The notes: generated by a model not told the origin, from the letters alone. A DNA stretch of 64,000 bases from Lewinellaceae bacterium (GCA_016719605.1 JADJYW010000002.1:1-64000), one strand, 5' to 3'. Shown: positions 29,801 to 37,890, counted from the first letter of the stretch. Translations and numbers: made by a program.

Positions 29801-29988
29801 AGGAATACGAAAACGCCTACTCCATAAAAGGGCGCTACACCGTTTCCGGCGACACCGTGGCGGTGCGTGGGCGGTTGTTTAAAGGGAAAACACCGGTGGG
29901 CGAGGCGTTCCAGGTACAGGGTAAAAAGGACAACCTGCCGGGTTTGGTGGAGGCGATGGTGGAGAAAGTATCGGAGATGCTGGAGTGA
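26896..29988 (+). CDS. Secreted WD40-repeat protein with caspase-like (C14) peptidase domain, second copy
   Basis: 1030-aa paralogue of the preceding protein. The start ATG 26896 is chosen because it begins a signal peptide (MKKAIFSAFIVLVSVVLQGQ); the frame extends upstream only through low-complexity tandem repeats. About 10 WD40 units follow (TGSTDGTAKLWDMNG and similar), the eighth degenerate (about residues 335-365, with TRETKTGSRD). Then come the shared linker DWVVTTPGGLFDAS...LEQLKERYYEPGLL and a caspase domain with His735 (SGHG) and Cys794 (DACNSG). The His-Cys spacing is 59, the same as in the first copy. The C-terminal domain (YSIKGRYTVSGDTVAVRGRLF) is also shared. Probably co-transcribed with the first copy. 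Confidence 0.9.
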   Translation: MKKAIFSAFIVLVSVVLQGQSPKLVIPFGHAQGVTSAVFSPNGQLILTVGNDGTAKLWDLKGRVIQTFTAKAAIQAGAFSPDGKTILTGSTDNTATLWEITGGELQAFIGHSYWVEAVAFAPDGKSILTGSTDGTAKLWDMNGKVLQTFDAQSDGVTAVRAAAFSPDGRTILLGGGELEGRWGAATLWDLSGKKLQTFAKPYGEVGAVAFSPDGQRIVTGSTLGVKLWDLKGNEQKSFTGQSEGVFAAAFSPDGKTILTGHKDGTAKLWREGVREPVQIFNGHTDWVTTVAFSPDGNTMLTGSWDGVAKLWSLPGREIQTFKGHTHKISEVAFSTDGMSVKTRSTRETKTGSRDLPPMCWALTRSDVRPDTGQTNWINPGRIITTLALSPDGKMKLVSDFKNKAMLQNQADSTLQTFVGHTGFVAAVAFSPDGKMVLTGSWDGTAKIWNLAGRELATFVVLDSTDWVVTTPGGLFDASPGAMYLMHFVVDMEVVDLEQLKERYYEPGLLGKLLGLNQDPLRSTEAFRALPLYPEMTARLSADSLKLQVTLKPRNGGIGKISLFVNGKEVLEDANPERSQSVSIDLTRFADYYLPGVSNKLTLRVYNQAGWLKSAALELDYRAPAKAKNPTTPAATGFISSPLPALHAIVVGTANYAGDKLDLKFADHDATSFAQALRAATPKVFGDRVFVTLLNTNADDTTRQDISSKTNIKKAFSDLVARARAQDVLLVYFSGHGVNYGDAENGQFYYLTKDIAGENLSDPEIRTNYAISSSELTEWIKAIPALKQVMVIDACNSGKMVQDLAAGSKDLSSTQIRALDRMKDRTGMFILTGSAADKVSYEAGQYGQGLLTYSLLQGMSGLALSEDKRVDVMTLFQYSRDKVPDLAKGIGGIQTPVLAFPVSGASFDIGIVDAQTKIPLAQVKPVFIRNVFQEEDRFDDVLGLADALEKYFRELTAKGAQAEFIFVDVQEYENAYSIKGRYTVSGDTVAVRGRLFKGKTPVGEAFQVQGKKDNLPGLVEAMVEKVSEMLE

Positions 29989-29991
29989 AAT

Positions 29992-30435
29992 CTACCGGTC
30001 TGTTTCAAGTATTTTTTCCATACGAAAGTGCGGGATTGTCACCTCCTCGAAGCGTTCGCCGACGATTTTGTAGTCTAATTTCAGGTAAAATGGTACGGCG
30101 GTTTCGCGGGCGTGCAGCACGATTTTGTGGAAGCCCCGTTGCCGGGCAAATTCCTCCGATGCTGCGACCATGGCTTTGCCGATGCCGCTGCCCTGACACC
30201 GGGAATCCACCGCTACCTGGCGCATTTTCACCTCGTTGTTTTCGCAGGGGGTCAGGTTGAGATAGCCAACCAGCCAGCCGGCGGCGGAGTATGCGGCCAA
30301 GTGGAATTGATCGTATTCGGCGGCTATTTGTTCGGCGGTGTACTCCATGCCGAGCGGTTTGCGCAGCACCTCGTAGCGGAGCCGAACCGCATCGTCAAAT
30401 TCCGGTGTGCCAAATTGAATTTCAAGAATCTGCAT
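29992..30435 (-). CDS. GNAT-family N-acetyltransferase
   Basis: Acetyl-CoA-dependent acyltransferase of about 147 aa. GNAT motif A is RQVAVDSRCQGSGIGKAMVAASEEFARQRG, followed by the typical motif B (KIVLHARETAVPFYLKLDYKIVGERFEEVTIPHFRMEK). ATG 30435 starts MQILEIQFGTPEFDDA; an upstream extension with CPCC is unlikely because it would run into the divergent gene. The tail is only 3 bp from the second caspase gene (convergent). The substrate is unknown; the closest subfamily by eye is the ElaA/YjcF-like group. Confidence 0.85.
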   Translation of the reverse strand: MQILEIQFGTPEFDDAVRLRYEVLRKPLGMEYTAEQIAAEYDQFHLAAYSAAGWLVGYLNLTPCENNEVKMRQVAVDSRCQGSGIGKAMVAASEEFARQRGFHKIVLHARETAVPFYLKLDYKIVGERFEEVTIPHFRMEKILETDR

Positions 30436-30485
30436 ACATTTATCGCGTTTTTGAACTTGTTTTTTCTTTACAAAATAACCACAGC

Positions 30486-30932
30486 ATGGACAATCAAAGC
30501 CAACCATTAGATGCCGATCTCCAGCCCGGCGCCAATCAACCCCACGGGTTGCGCATCTCCCAAACCATCCGCCGGTACTGGTACGAATCGAGCCGGTGGG
30601 CCTTCTTTTTTGCCGTACTGGGTTTTCTTTATCTTGGACTCGTCCTGCTCATTTTTTCCACGGCTAGCAGCAAACTCGGCGCCGCCGGGCTTCCGGTTGT
30701 TCTTGTGCTGCTGTTCGTCGGCGCCCTGGTGTTTCCGCCGGTCTGGTTTATATTTCAGTTTGCGCAAAACATCCAAAAAGCCTTGCGCCACGAAGATAAT
30801 CAAGCCGCAGCAGTCGGGTTCCAAAACCTCCGCCGGCTGTACCAGTTCATCGGGGTACTCACGGCTATCCTGCTGGGTTTTTACGGCATCACGCTGATTT
30901 TTACATTTTTGTTTATGGCCACCGCCGGCTAA
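30486..30932 (+). CDS. DUF5362-like membrane protein, first copy
   Basis: 148-aa protein with three to four predicted membrane segments (WAFFFAVLGFLYLGLVLLIF, LPVVLVLLFVGALVFPPVWFIF, LTAILLGFYGITLIFTFLF). A conserved FQFAQNIQKALRHEDNQAAAVGFQNLRRLYQF sits between segments 2 and 3. This pattern fits the DUF5362 family of unknown function. It is followed 39 bp later by a related gene. Confidence 0.65.
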   Translation: MDNQSQPLDADLQPGANQPHGLRISQTIRRYWYESSRWAFFFAVLGFLYLGLVLLIFSTASSKLGAAGLPVVLVLLFVGALVFPPVWFIFQFAQNIQKALRHEDNQAAAVGFQNLRRLYQFIGVLTAILLGFYGITLIFTFLFMATAG

Positions 30933-30971
30933 TCCTTCACCCCACTCCACACAGCACTCAACTCGAAAAAT

Positions 30972-31451
30972 ATGGAATACCTGGACCAGGATTTTCAAGC
31001 AAATACTACCAACCAACTGGAACCCACCCGACTGATCCGTCAGGATTGGCACACAACCGCCCGCTGGGCCAATTTCCTGGCCATTGTCTGGTTCATTTTT
31101 GTCGCCATCGGTTTGCTCGGCACCCTGAGCCTCGGCACTGCCATGGAACAATTGGCTTTGCTCGGCGCCGACTCGCCCGGCCTGGAACTGTTGATGAGCC
31201 AAACAACAGCCCTGACAATCATAGTTTTGGCTATTCTGGCTTTTTATTCGGCGCTCGCCTTGTTTCAGTTTCGCTTCGCCAAAAACATGCGAGACGCCTT
31301 GCAGTTCACCAATCAGGATGCTCTGGAACAGTCGTGGCTCCAGTTCCGCAACCTGCTTCGCTGGTCCGGCATTTTCGTTATCGCCCTGATCGTCCTGTAC
31401 GGCGTGCTGCTTGTTTTCGTCGCAACGAGCGTGATGGGCTCCCGGGGATAA
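30972..31451 (+). CDS. DUF5362-like membrane protein, second copy
   Basis: 159-aa paralogue of the preceding protein. Membrane segments are WANFLAIVWFIFVAIGLLG, TIIVLAILAFYSALALFQF and SGIFVIALIVLYGVLLVFV. The motif FRFAKNMRDALQFTNQDALEQSWLQFRNLLRW corresponds to FQFAQNIQKALRHEDNQAAAVGFQNLRRLY of copy one. No function is known. The pair probably forms one operon and perhaps a hetero-oligomer. Confidence 0.65.
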   Translation: MEYLDQDFQANTTNQLEPTRLIRQDWHTTARWANFLAIVWFIFVAIGLLGTLSLGTAMEQLALLGADSPGLELLMSQTTALTIIVLAILAFYSALALFQFRFAKNMRDALQFTNQDALEQSWLQFRNLLRWSGIFVIALIVLYGVLLVFVATSVMGSRG

Positions 31452-31574
31452 CCTTTGGGGCACCTGTGCCGCAGGAACGAAATTATTCGTTTCCGATGCG
31501 CCCGCCGATGTCCCGCTCCAGACATTCCCGGCAACACCCGGCAAATGAACCGGATGCGCTTCTGCCGGGGTTGC

Positions 31575-31582
31575 TACATTTA
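31575..31582 (+). promoter_or_regulatory. -7-like box upstream of the FAD oxidoreductase
   Basis: TACATTTA, one base from the consensus, 25 bp before ATG 31608. Confidence 0.4.
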
Positions 31583-31607
31583 TGCCCGACAAAGACGATC
31601 CTCCTGT

Positions 31608-32956
31608 ATGAAAATAGTCATCCTTGGCAACGGCATCAGCGGCATCACCGCTGCCCGGTTTGTCCGCAAGCGCAGCGACTGCGACATCGTGGTGGTGTCG
31701 GATGAGTCCGACGAGTTTTTCAGCCGTACCGCCCTGATGTATATCTACATGGGCCACTTGCGCCTGCGCGATACCCGCCCCTACGAGCCGCAGTTTTGGG
31801 AAAAAAACCGCATCCAGCGGGTTCGTGCCCGGATCGAGCGTATTGATTTTGACCAAAAAACGCTGCACGCCACGGATGGGCGCAACATAGCCTACGACAA
31901 ACTCCTGCTTGCCCTTGGCTCCCGTTCCAACAAGTTTGGGTGGCCCGGCCAGGACCTCGACGGCGTGCACGGGTTGTACCACTTGCAAGACCTGGAGGCG
32001 ATGGAGCGGCACACGGCGGCGCTGCTGGAGGGGCAGCGAGCCGTCATCGTGGGCGGCGGCCTCATCGGGGTGGAAATGGCCGAGATGTTCCATTCGCGGC
32101 ATATCCCGGTTGTGTTTCTGGTGCGGGAAAGCAGTTTTTGGAATAACGTACTGCCGCCCGAAGAGGCTGCAATGATCTCCGGCATTTGCGCGAACACCGG
32201 ATTGACCTGCGCCTGCAAACCGAATTGCGGGAAATTCTGGACGACGGCCACGGCAAATGCTGCGCCGCAGTGACTAACCACGGCGAAACCATCGCGTGCG
32301 GCTTCGTCGGCCTTACCGCAGGGGTCAGCCCGAACATCGGTTTTTTGAAAAATACGGCCCTCGAAACCAACCGCGGTATCCTCGTCAACGAGTACCTCGA
32401 AACCAGCTTGCCCGATGTGTACGCTGCGGGCGACTGTGCCGAACTGCGCCGGCCGGCTCCCGGGCGCCGCGCCATCGAGGCGGTGTGGTACACCGGGCGT
32501 ATGATGGGCGAAACCCTCGCGCACACCCTCACCGGCCAACGCACTGCTTACGACCCGGGTATCTGGTTCAATTCCGCCAAGTTTTTCGATATTGAGTACC
32601 AGGTTTATGGCGACATCCGGCCCGAACTGCCCGACGATCAGGCCACGCTCTACTGGGAGCACCCCGACGGCAAAAAAAGTATTCGCCTGAACTATGCGCG
32701 CCAAACCGGCCGTATCCTCGGGTTCAACCTCCTCGGCGTGCGCTACCGCCACGAGGTATGCGCGCGCTGGCTGCAAACCGGCGCCCATATCGAAGACGTG
32801 CTCCAGCACCTCGGTCTGGCCAATTTCGATCCCGAATTTTACCCCCAACACGAACAGGATTTGCTGGAAAACTACAACCGGCAGTCCGGCAAAAACCTGC
32901 TGCTCAAACAAAAACGCGGACTAAGCGCCGTGCTCCGTTTCCTGAACCGCAACTAA
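31608..32956 (+). CDS. FAD/NAD(P)-dependent oxidoreductase, one frameshift
   Basis: Two-Rossmann-fold flavoprotein of the NADH:rubredoxin/nitrite-reductase type. FAD site: VILGNGISGITAARF near the N-terminus. NAD(P) site: AVIVGGGLIGVEMAEMF about residue 145. The second FAD site is DVYAAGDCAEL in the C-terminal part. No CxxC redox pair is visible. The frame is lost near 32183 (one base missing in SGHLREHRIDL) and resumes. The C-terminal 100 residues (FFDIEYQVYGDIRPELPDDQATLYWEH) form an extra domain. Only 7 bp before the membrane ferredoxin gene, so the two probably form one electron-transfer unit. Confidence 0.85.
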
Positions 32957-32963
32957 TCGAACC

Positions 32964-34533
32964 ATGACAAACGTCTCACTTTCGATCACCCCCGATACCG
33001 CACACCGGTTGAAACTTTCCATGCGCACCGGCCTGGCGCTGGTGGTGCTGGGCTTTGGCATGCCGGCGCTTGGCTGGCTGCAAGGCCGGCCGGCGTACCC
33101 GCTATGGCTGAGCGCAAGCGCCGTGGCGGCCATTATTGCCGGCGCCTGGCTGTTTGCCCGCGGGCGCTACTCGGGCCTGCCCGCCGGCATCCAAAACAAC
33201 GGCGTCTGGATGCGGGCGCTCACCAACCGGGGCGTATCGGGCTGGCTGCTGGCGGTCGTGCTCACCGGATTTTATGTGCTGCTGTACTGGTGGCCGCAGT
33301 ACCTCGGGTTGGGGCGGAGCGGTGCAGCCAACACCGGGCTGATCGCCGTTTTCGATCCGCTGAGTCAACTTTTAAAAAAACAGCCGGCCAGCGAATGGTT
33401 TGTGTACGGGGTACTGTACACGGCGCTGATCCTGGCGCTGGGGGTGAAATTTTTGTACAAATACCGCCACAACCGTTACCAGATGCTGCGCACAGCATCC
33501 GTCATGTTTTTCCAAACGGCGTTTGCTTTTTTGATTCCCGAGTTGTTGCAGCGCCTCAACCAGCCATTTTTTGACTTCAAAAATATGTGGCCGCTCAACT
33601 ACTATTTCACCGACGGCTGGTTTATCAAACAGCTGCTCGGCAGCGGCAACATGGGCCTTTTCATGCTGATCTGGGGGGTGCTTATGGTTTTCGTGATTTC
33701 CCCCGTGCTGACTTATTTTTATGGAAAAAGATGGTACTGTTCCTGGGTGTGCGGCTGCGGCGGCCTGGCCGAAACGGCGGGCGACCCGTTTCGGCACCTG
33801 TCCGACAAATCGCTCCGGGCCTGGAACATCGAGCGGTGGCTCGTACACGCGGTGCTGTTCCTCTCGGTAGCCATGAGCCTCGCCGTGCTGTATTCGTTTT
33901 TTCTGAAAAGCGGCGACACCTATCTGGTGACGCGCGATTTTCTGGCGTGGTTCGTCACGGTATTGTTCGGGAGTATCGGGGCTTTTTTATTTTTTCGCCG
34001 CCGCCGGTTTGCCGGCGCTACCCCCCGACATGTCTATTTGCTGTTGGGGGCGGGGGCTGTTCTGCTGGCGCTTTGTGGCGGGCGCAGCTGACCGGCAGCG
34101 CCAACATGCTTTTGAACAGCGGCGCAGTGCGCAAATTTTATGCTTTCTGGATCGGCGCAGCCTTTTCAGGTGTGGTTGGGGTAGGTTTTTATCCCATCCT
34201 TGGCAGCCGGGTGTGGTGCCGTTTGGCTGCCCGATGGCCGCCATTTTGGGTTTGCAACAAAAATTCCTCTCGCGTTTCCGCATCATCGTCAACGGCGGGC
34301 AGTGCATCAGTTGCGGCAACTGTTCCGCCTACTGCGAGATGGGCATTTACGTACGCCACTACGCCCAGCGCGGGCAGGATGTGGTGCGCGCTTCTTGTGT
34401 CGGTTGCGGCATCTGCGCGGCGGTATGCCCGCGCGGCGTGCTGCGGCTGGAGGGCGCATCGGGCGATGTGGATGCGCGCGCCGGGCAGTTGCGCACGGTA
34501 CATGTGCCGGTGGAGCAGGTGCGGATATTGTAA
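32964..34533 (+). CDS. Multi-pass membrane 4Fe-4S protein (NapH/NosR-like polyferredoxin), two frameshifts
   Basis: Membrane electron carrier with six or more hydrophobic segments. Cytoplasmic-type motifs are RWYCSWVCGCGG (about residue 258) and, after frame changes near 34080 and 34222, VWCRFGCPMAA. At the C-terminus are two [4Fe-4S] sites, CISCGNCSAYC and CVGCGICAAVCP. The CxxxCP pair plus ferredoxin tail is the NapH/NosR C-terminal arrangement. The stop TAA is at 34531-34533. Each frame carries part of one protein, so I report a single gene. It probably passes electrons between the upstream flavoprotein and the quinone pool or a periplasmic acceptor; direction is inference. Confidence 0.8.
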
Positions 34534-34553
34534 AAAACTTTTTTTCACCCACC

Positions 34554-34585
34554 TTGCTTTTTCCTGCCTTGAATTTCTACCTTTG
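34554..34585 (+). promoter_or_regulatory. Promoter of rplY (-33 TTG, -7 TACCTTTG)
   Basis: TTG 34554-34556 and TACCTTTG 34578-34585, spacer 21 bp, 41 bp before the ATG. A good Bacteroidota-type match. Confidence 0.65.
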
Positions 34586-34626
34586 CGGGCGTTTTTCTAA
34601 AAAAATATAAATTTTACAGCGATACA

Positions 34627-35196
34627 ATGGAAATCATTGCCATTAAAGGACAGCCGAAAGAGAACTCCGGCAAGCAAGCAGCCAAACATATTCGTCATGC
34701 AGGATTAGTACCTGCCGTACTGTACAAAAGTGGTGGCGGTGGCGCCATGCAATTCAGCATGGATCCGGCCGAGTTTCGCCACCTGGTCTTTACGCCCAAA
34801 TTCAAACTGGCTGAAATCGAACTGAACGGAACGAAGCACAAATGCATCGTGAAAGATATTCAGTTTCATCCGGCTACCGATGCCGTGCTGCACATGGACT
34901 TTCTGGAATTGGTGCCTGGTGTACCGTTCAAAGTTGCTGTTCCGCTGCGCTTTTCGGGCACTGCTCCGGGCGTGAAAGCCGGTGGTAAATTCATCACCAC
35001 GCTGCGCAAGATCAATGTCCTGACTACCCCGGACAAGGTTGTGGACGAAGTAATCGCCGATATTTCAAATATGGAACTGGGCGACACGATCCGGGTTCGC
35101 GACATCAAACTACAGGAAGGTGTCACGATCACCAACAATGGTGCTATTCCGGTTGCTTCCATCGAAATTCCCCGCGCACTTCGCGGTGGCAAATAA
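34627..35196 (+). CDS. rplY: 50S ribosomal protein L25 (Ctc form)
   Basis: Binds 5S rRNA in the large ribosomal subunit. The 189-aa product has the N-terminal L25 barrel (KENSGKQAAKHIRHAGLVPAVLYKSGG, KHKCIVKDIQFHPATDAVLHMDFLELVPG) and the C-terminal TL5/Ctc domain (VAVPLRFSGTAPGVKAGGKF, INVLTTPDKVVDEVIADISNMELGDTIRVRDI). This is the long form found in most bacteria outside the enterics. The frame is intact, with its own promoter and a terminator 26 bp after the stop. Confidence 0.95.
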   Translation: MEIIAIKGQPKENSGKQAAKHIRHAGLVPAVLYKSGGGGAMQFSMDPAEFRHLVFTPKFKLAEIELNGTKHKCIVKDIQFHPATDAVLHMDFLELVPGVPFKVAVPLRFSGTAPGVKAGGKFITTLRKINVLTTPDKVVDEVIADISNMELGDTIRVRDIKLQEGVTITNNGAIPVASIEIPRALRGGK

Positions 35197-35221
35197 TTCA
35201 AAGACAATTGCTTTTTGCACC

Positions 35222-35253
35222 AAACGGCAGCCTGTGTTCGCAGGCTGCCGTTT
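35222..35253 (+). terminator. Hairpin after rplY
   Basis: A 13-bp perfect stem AAACGGCAGCCTG/CAGGCTGCCGTTT with a 6-nt loop. The T stretch after it is short (TTTACATTTT), so it may act in both directions or be factor-assisted. Confidence 0.75.
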
Positions 35254-35270
35254 ACATTTTACCTTTCCAT

Positions 35271-36482
35271 ATGGTACTTGTCGTTTATGTCTGCCCCAAT
35301 TTCACTGCCAATGCAGTCAAGTTCATTGACGTACTAAGCGGGCTGGCGGGCACACGTTTTGCCTTAATCGCCCAGGAACCGTCGGTGCTGCTGCCGCCGG
35401 ATATCCAGACCCGCGTGGCCGGTTTTCGACAAATTCCCGATGTGTTTGATGCCGACGCGCTGACCGCTGCTGCGCTGGCAATCGGCGCGAACCTTGGCCC
35501 GATTCACCGGTTGATCGGGGCTGTGGAAGCGCTGCAAGTACCACTGGCCACTACGCGCGAACGACTCGGCGTAGCGGGCATGAGCGTGGAAGCAGCCCTG
35601 AACTTCCGCGATAAGCAACGGATGAAAGACCTTTTTCGGCAAGCCGGACTCCCGTGTGCGCGGTCGCAGGAGGTGCGCGGCCGGGCCGAGGCGGTGGCTT
35701 TTGCTACCGCGTGCGGTTTCCCGATTGTGGTGAAACCCCCGGATGGCGCCGGCTCGTTGGCCACATTCAAAGTACACAACCCCGAGGAACTGGATGCCGC
35801 TCTGGCGGCCATGCCCGGGGCATCGGCCCTGCTGGAGGAGTTTGTCGTCGGCACCGAGCACTCGTTCGATACCTTCTCGCTCCACGGAGTCCCCTTGTTT
35901 CACTCCCTGTCGCACTACTACCCCAATCCGCTGGAGGCCATGCGCGAACCGTGGATTCAGTGGCAGGTAGTGGTGCCCCGCGAGGTGGACGCGCCGCAAT
36001 ATGACGATATCCGGCAGGCGGCATTTCGGGCTTTGCAAACGCTGGGTATGGGCACCGGAATCAGCCATTTGGAATGGTTCCGACGCCCCGACGGCAGCCT
36101 CGCCATTTCGGAGGTGGCTGCCCGCCCGCCAGGCGCCCAGATACTGACCCTGATAGCGCGTGCCTGCGATTTTGACGCCATTGCTGCGTGGGCGCGGCTG
36201 GTAGTTTTCGAAGAATTTGTGCCTCCACAACGCCGGTATGCGGTGGGGGCGGCCTACCTGCGCGGGCAAGGACACGGGCGTGTGCGGGGCGTGCACGGGC
36301 TGGACGTGGTGCAACGGGAGATCGGCCACCTCGTCACGGATTTCAAAATCCCGCAGATCGGCCAGGAAGCCGCGGGCAATTACGAAGGCGAGGGTTATAT
36401 CATCCTGCGCCATCCCGAGACGGAGGTGGTGCAGCGGGCACTGCTTCGCGTGGTGTCGGTGGTGCGCGTGGAACTGGGATAG
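35271..36482 (+). CDS. ATP-grasp domain enzyme
   Basis: ATP-dependent carboxylate-amine/thiol ligase-type fold of about 403 aa. The N-terminal pre-ATP-grasp Rossmann part (VLVVYVCPNFTANAVKFIDVL) is followed by LNFRDKQRMKDLFRQAGLPCARS, FPIVVKPPDGAGSLATF (ATP-binding lysine), ALLEEFVVGTEHSFDTFSL and WFRRPDGSLAISEVAARPPGAQI (metal-binding Glu and Asn/Ala positions). The C-terminal region (VRGVHGLDVVQ...GEGYIILRH) resembles that of amino-acid ligases. Substrates cannot be told from sequence. ATG 35271 is preferred to an upstream start that would lie in the rplY terminator. Confidence 0.75.
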   Translation: MVLVVYVCPNFTANAVKFIDVLSGLAGTRFALIAQEPSVLLPPDIQTRVAGFRQIPDVFDADALTAAALAIGANLGPIHRLIGAVEALQVPLATTRERLGVAGMSVEAALNFRDKQRMKDLFRQAGLPCARSQEVRGRAEAVAFATACGFPIVVKPPDGAGSLATFKVHNPEELDAALAAMPGASALLEEFVVGTEHSFDTFSLHGVPLFHSLSHYYPNPLEAMREPWIQWQVVVPREVDAPQYDDIRQAAFRALQTLGMGTGISHLEWFRRPDGSLAISEVAARPPGAQILTLIARACDFDAIAAWARLVVFEEFVPPQRRYAVGAAYLRGQGHGRVRGVHGLDVVQREIGHLVTDFKIPQIGQEAAGNYEGEGYIILRHPETEVVQRALLRVVSVVRVELG

Positions 36483-36513
36483 GCGAACAGTGTTTTCTCC
36501 GGAACAAACTGCC

Positions 36514-36521
36514 TACCTTTG
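36514..36521 (+). promoter_or_regulatory. -7 box immediately upstream of the alpha/beta hydrolase
   Basis: TACCTTTG ends 5 bp before ATG 36527. If used, the transcript would be leaderless or nearly so. Confidence 0.6.
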
Positions 36522-36526
36522 TCCGC

Positions 36527-37222
36527 ATGAGCACCCCCCTCCTCCTCCTGCACGGCGCGCTCGGTAGTGCCGCCCAGTTCGATGTCCTGCGCCGCCATTT
36601 GCCGCAGGAATGGCCTGTTTTCGCGCTGAATTTTCCTGGCCATGGCGGTTTGCCTACGGATTCTGCATTTTCCATAGATCGGTTTGCCGACAGCGTGCTG
36701 GATTTTTTGAACCAAAACAACCTGACGCAGACGCAAATTTTCGGTTACAGCATGGGCGGATATGTGGCCTTGCACCTGGCCCGGAAACATCCCGAGCGCG
36801 TGCGGCGCATCGTCACCCTCGGCACAAAACTCGCCTGGACACCCGAAATCGCGGCACGCGAAACGGCCCTGCTCAACCCCGACAAAATAGCGGCCAAGGT
36901 GCCCGTGTTCGCCGAGGCGCTCGCCGGGCGCCATGCTCCGGCAGACTGGCGGGAGGTGCTGCGCCGAACAGCCGAACTGCTGCACGACCTCGGCAACGGC
37001 GCGGCGCTGGGGGAGGAAGATTTTCGCAGCATTGCCTGCCCGGTGCTCGTTGGGCTGGGCGAACTGGACAATATGGTGAGCCTGGAGGAGTCAAGCCAGG
37101 TAGCGAACTGGCTGCCGAATGGCCGACTGGAGGTGCTGCCCGGCGTGAAACACCCGTTTGAGCAGGTAGATGCGGCATGGCTGGCCGACTGGCTGGCAAG
37201 TCAGGTTGGCAACGGGGTGTAA
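36527..37222 (+). CDS. Alpha/beta-fold hydrolase
   Basis: Cytoplasmic hydrolase of 231 aa without signal peptide. The oxyanion HG motif is LLLLHGALGS, the nucleophile elbow is GYSMGGY (Ser about residue 81), the acid is Asp in GELDNMV and the base is His in VKHPFEQV. The lid region is short. The fold and size resemble MenH/BioH-like esterases, but a specific role cannot be given. A -7 box lies directly before the ATG. Confidence 0.85.
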   Translation: MSTPLLLLHGALGSAAQFDVLRRHLPQEWPVFALNFPGHGGLPTDSAFSIDRFADSVLDFLNQNNLTQTQIFGYSMGGYVALHLARKHPERVRRIVTLGTKLAWTPEIAARETALLNPDKIAAKVPVFAEALAGRHAPADWREVLRRTAELLHDLGNGAALGEEDFRSIACPVLVGLGELDNMVSLEESSQVANWLPNGRLEVLPGVKHPFEQVDAAWLADWLASQVGNGV

Positions 37223-37302
37223 CCTTGACGCTGCACACCGTGTCCCAATAGCCGGAATGAGTAAGGAAATGATTTTGGGTTCATAAAACACCAAGCCAGA
37301 TC

Positions 37303-37890
37303 ATGGCTGCACCGATAAGCGACGAAATACTGATTCAGCAGGCATTGGCCGGGCAACAGAGCGCCTGCTCCATGCTGGTGAAACGCTACGAAAAGTATGT
37401 GTTCACCTTGGCCTTGCGTTTCGTCAAAAGCCGGGAGGATGCGCACGAGGTGGCTCAGGATTGTTTTTTGCGCATGTTTCGGTACATGGCCGATTTTCGG
37501 GGCGACTGCAAATTCACAACCTGGCTATACCGCATCGTCTATTCGACCGCGCTGAACCACTTGCGCAAAAAAACGCCCGAAATCCTGTCGCTTGACGACG
37601 CCGAACGACCGCTCCAGTTGAAAAACGAAGCAGCGCCCGATGCTTCCGCTGCGCTGGAACGCGACGACCGGAACGCCGCGCTGCACCGCGCAATCGAAAT
37701 GCTTTCGCACGACGACGCGGGTATCATCACCCTGTTTTATCTGTATGAACAAAACCTCGATGAAATTTGTCAAATCATGGACCTCACAATGACCAATGCC
37801 AAAACTAAACTTTGCCGCGCCCGACAACGCCTGCGGGCCATCATGGATGCCAACTTCAGCACGGAATTTGGTGTAAAAATGGCCGAATAA
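37303..37890 (+). CDS. ECF-type RNA polymerase sigma factor
   Basis: Sigma-70 family, extracytoplasmic-function class, 195 aa. Region 2: YEKYVFTLALRFVKSREDAHEVAQDCFLRMFRYMADFRGDCKFTTWLYRIVYSTALNHLRKK. Region 4: RAIEMLSHDDAGIITLFYLYEQNLDEICQIMDLTMTNAKTKLCRARQRLR. The linker is acidic. It is followed, after one dispersed repeat, by an anti-sigma-like membrane gene, so it probably controls an envelope or stress regulon together with that partner. Confidence 0.9.
   Translation: MAAPISDEILIQQALAGQQSACSMLVKRYEKYVFTLALRFVKSREDAHEVAQDCFLRMFRYMADFRGDCKFTTWLYRIVYSTALNHLRKKTPEILSLDDAERPLQLKNEAAPDASAALERDDRNAALHRAIEMLSHDDAGIITLFYLYEQNLDEICQIMDLTMTNAKTKLCRARQRLRAIMDANFSTEFGVKMAE

Noticed and set aside
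30507..32102. 531-aa minus-strand ORF
   Set aside because: Runs antisense across three clear plus-strand genes (two DUF5362-like proteins and the FAD oxidoreductase).
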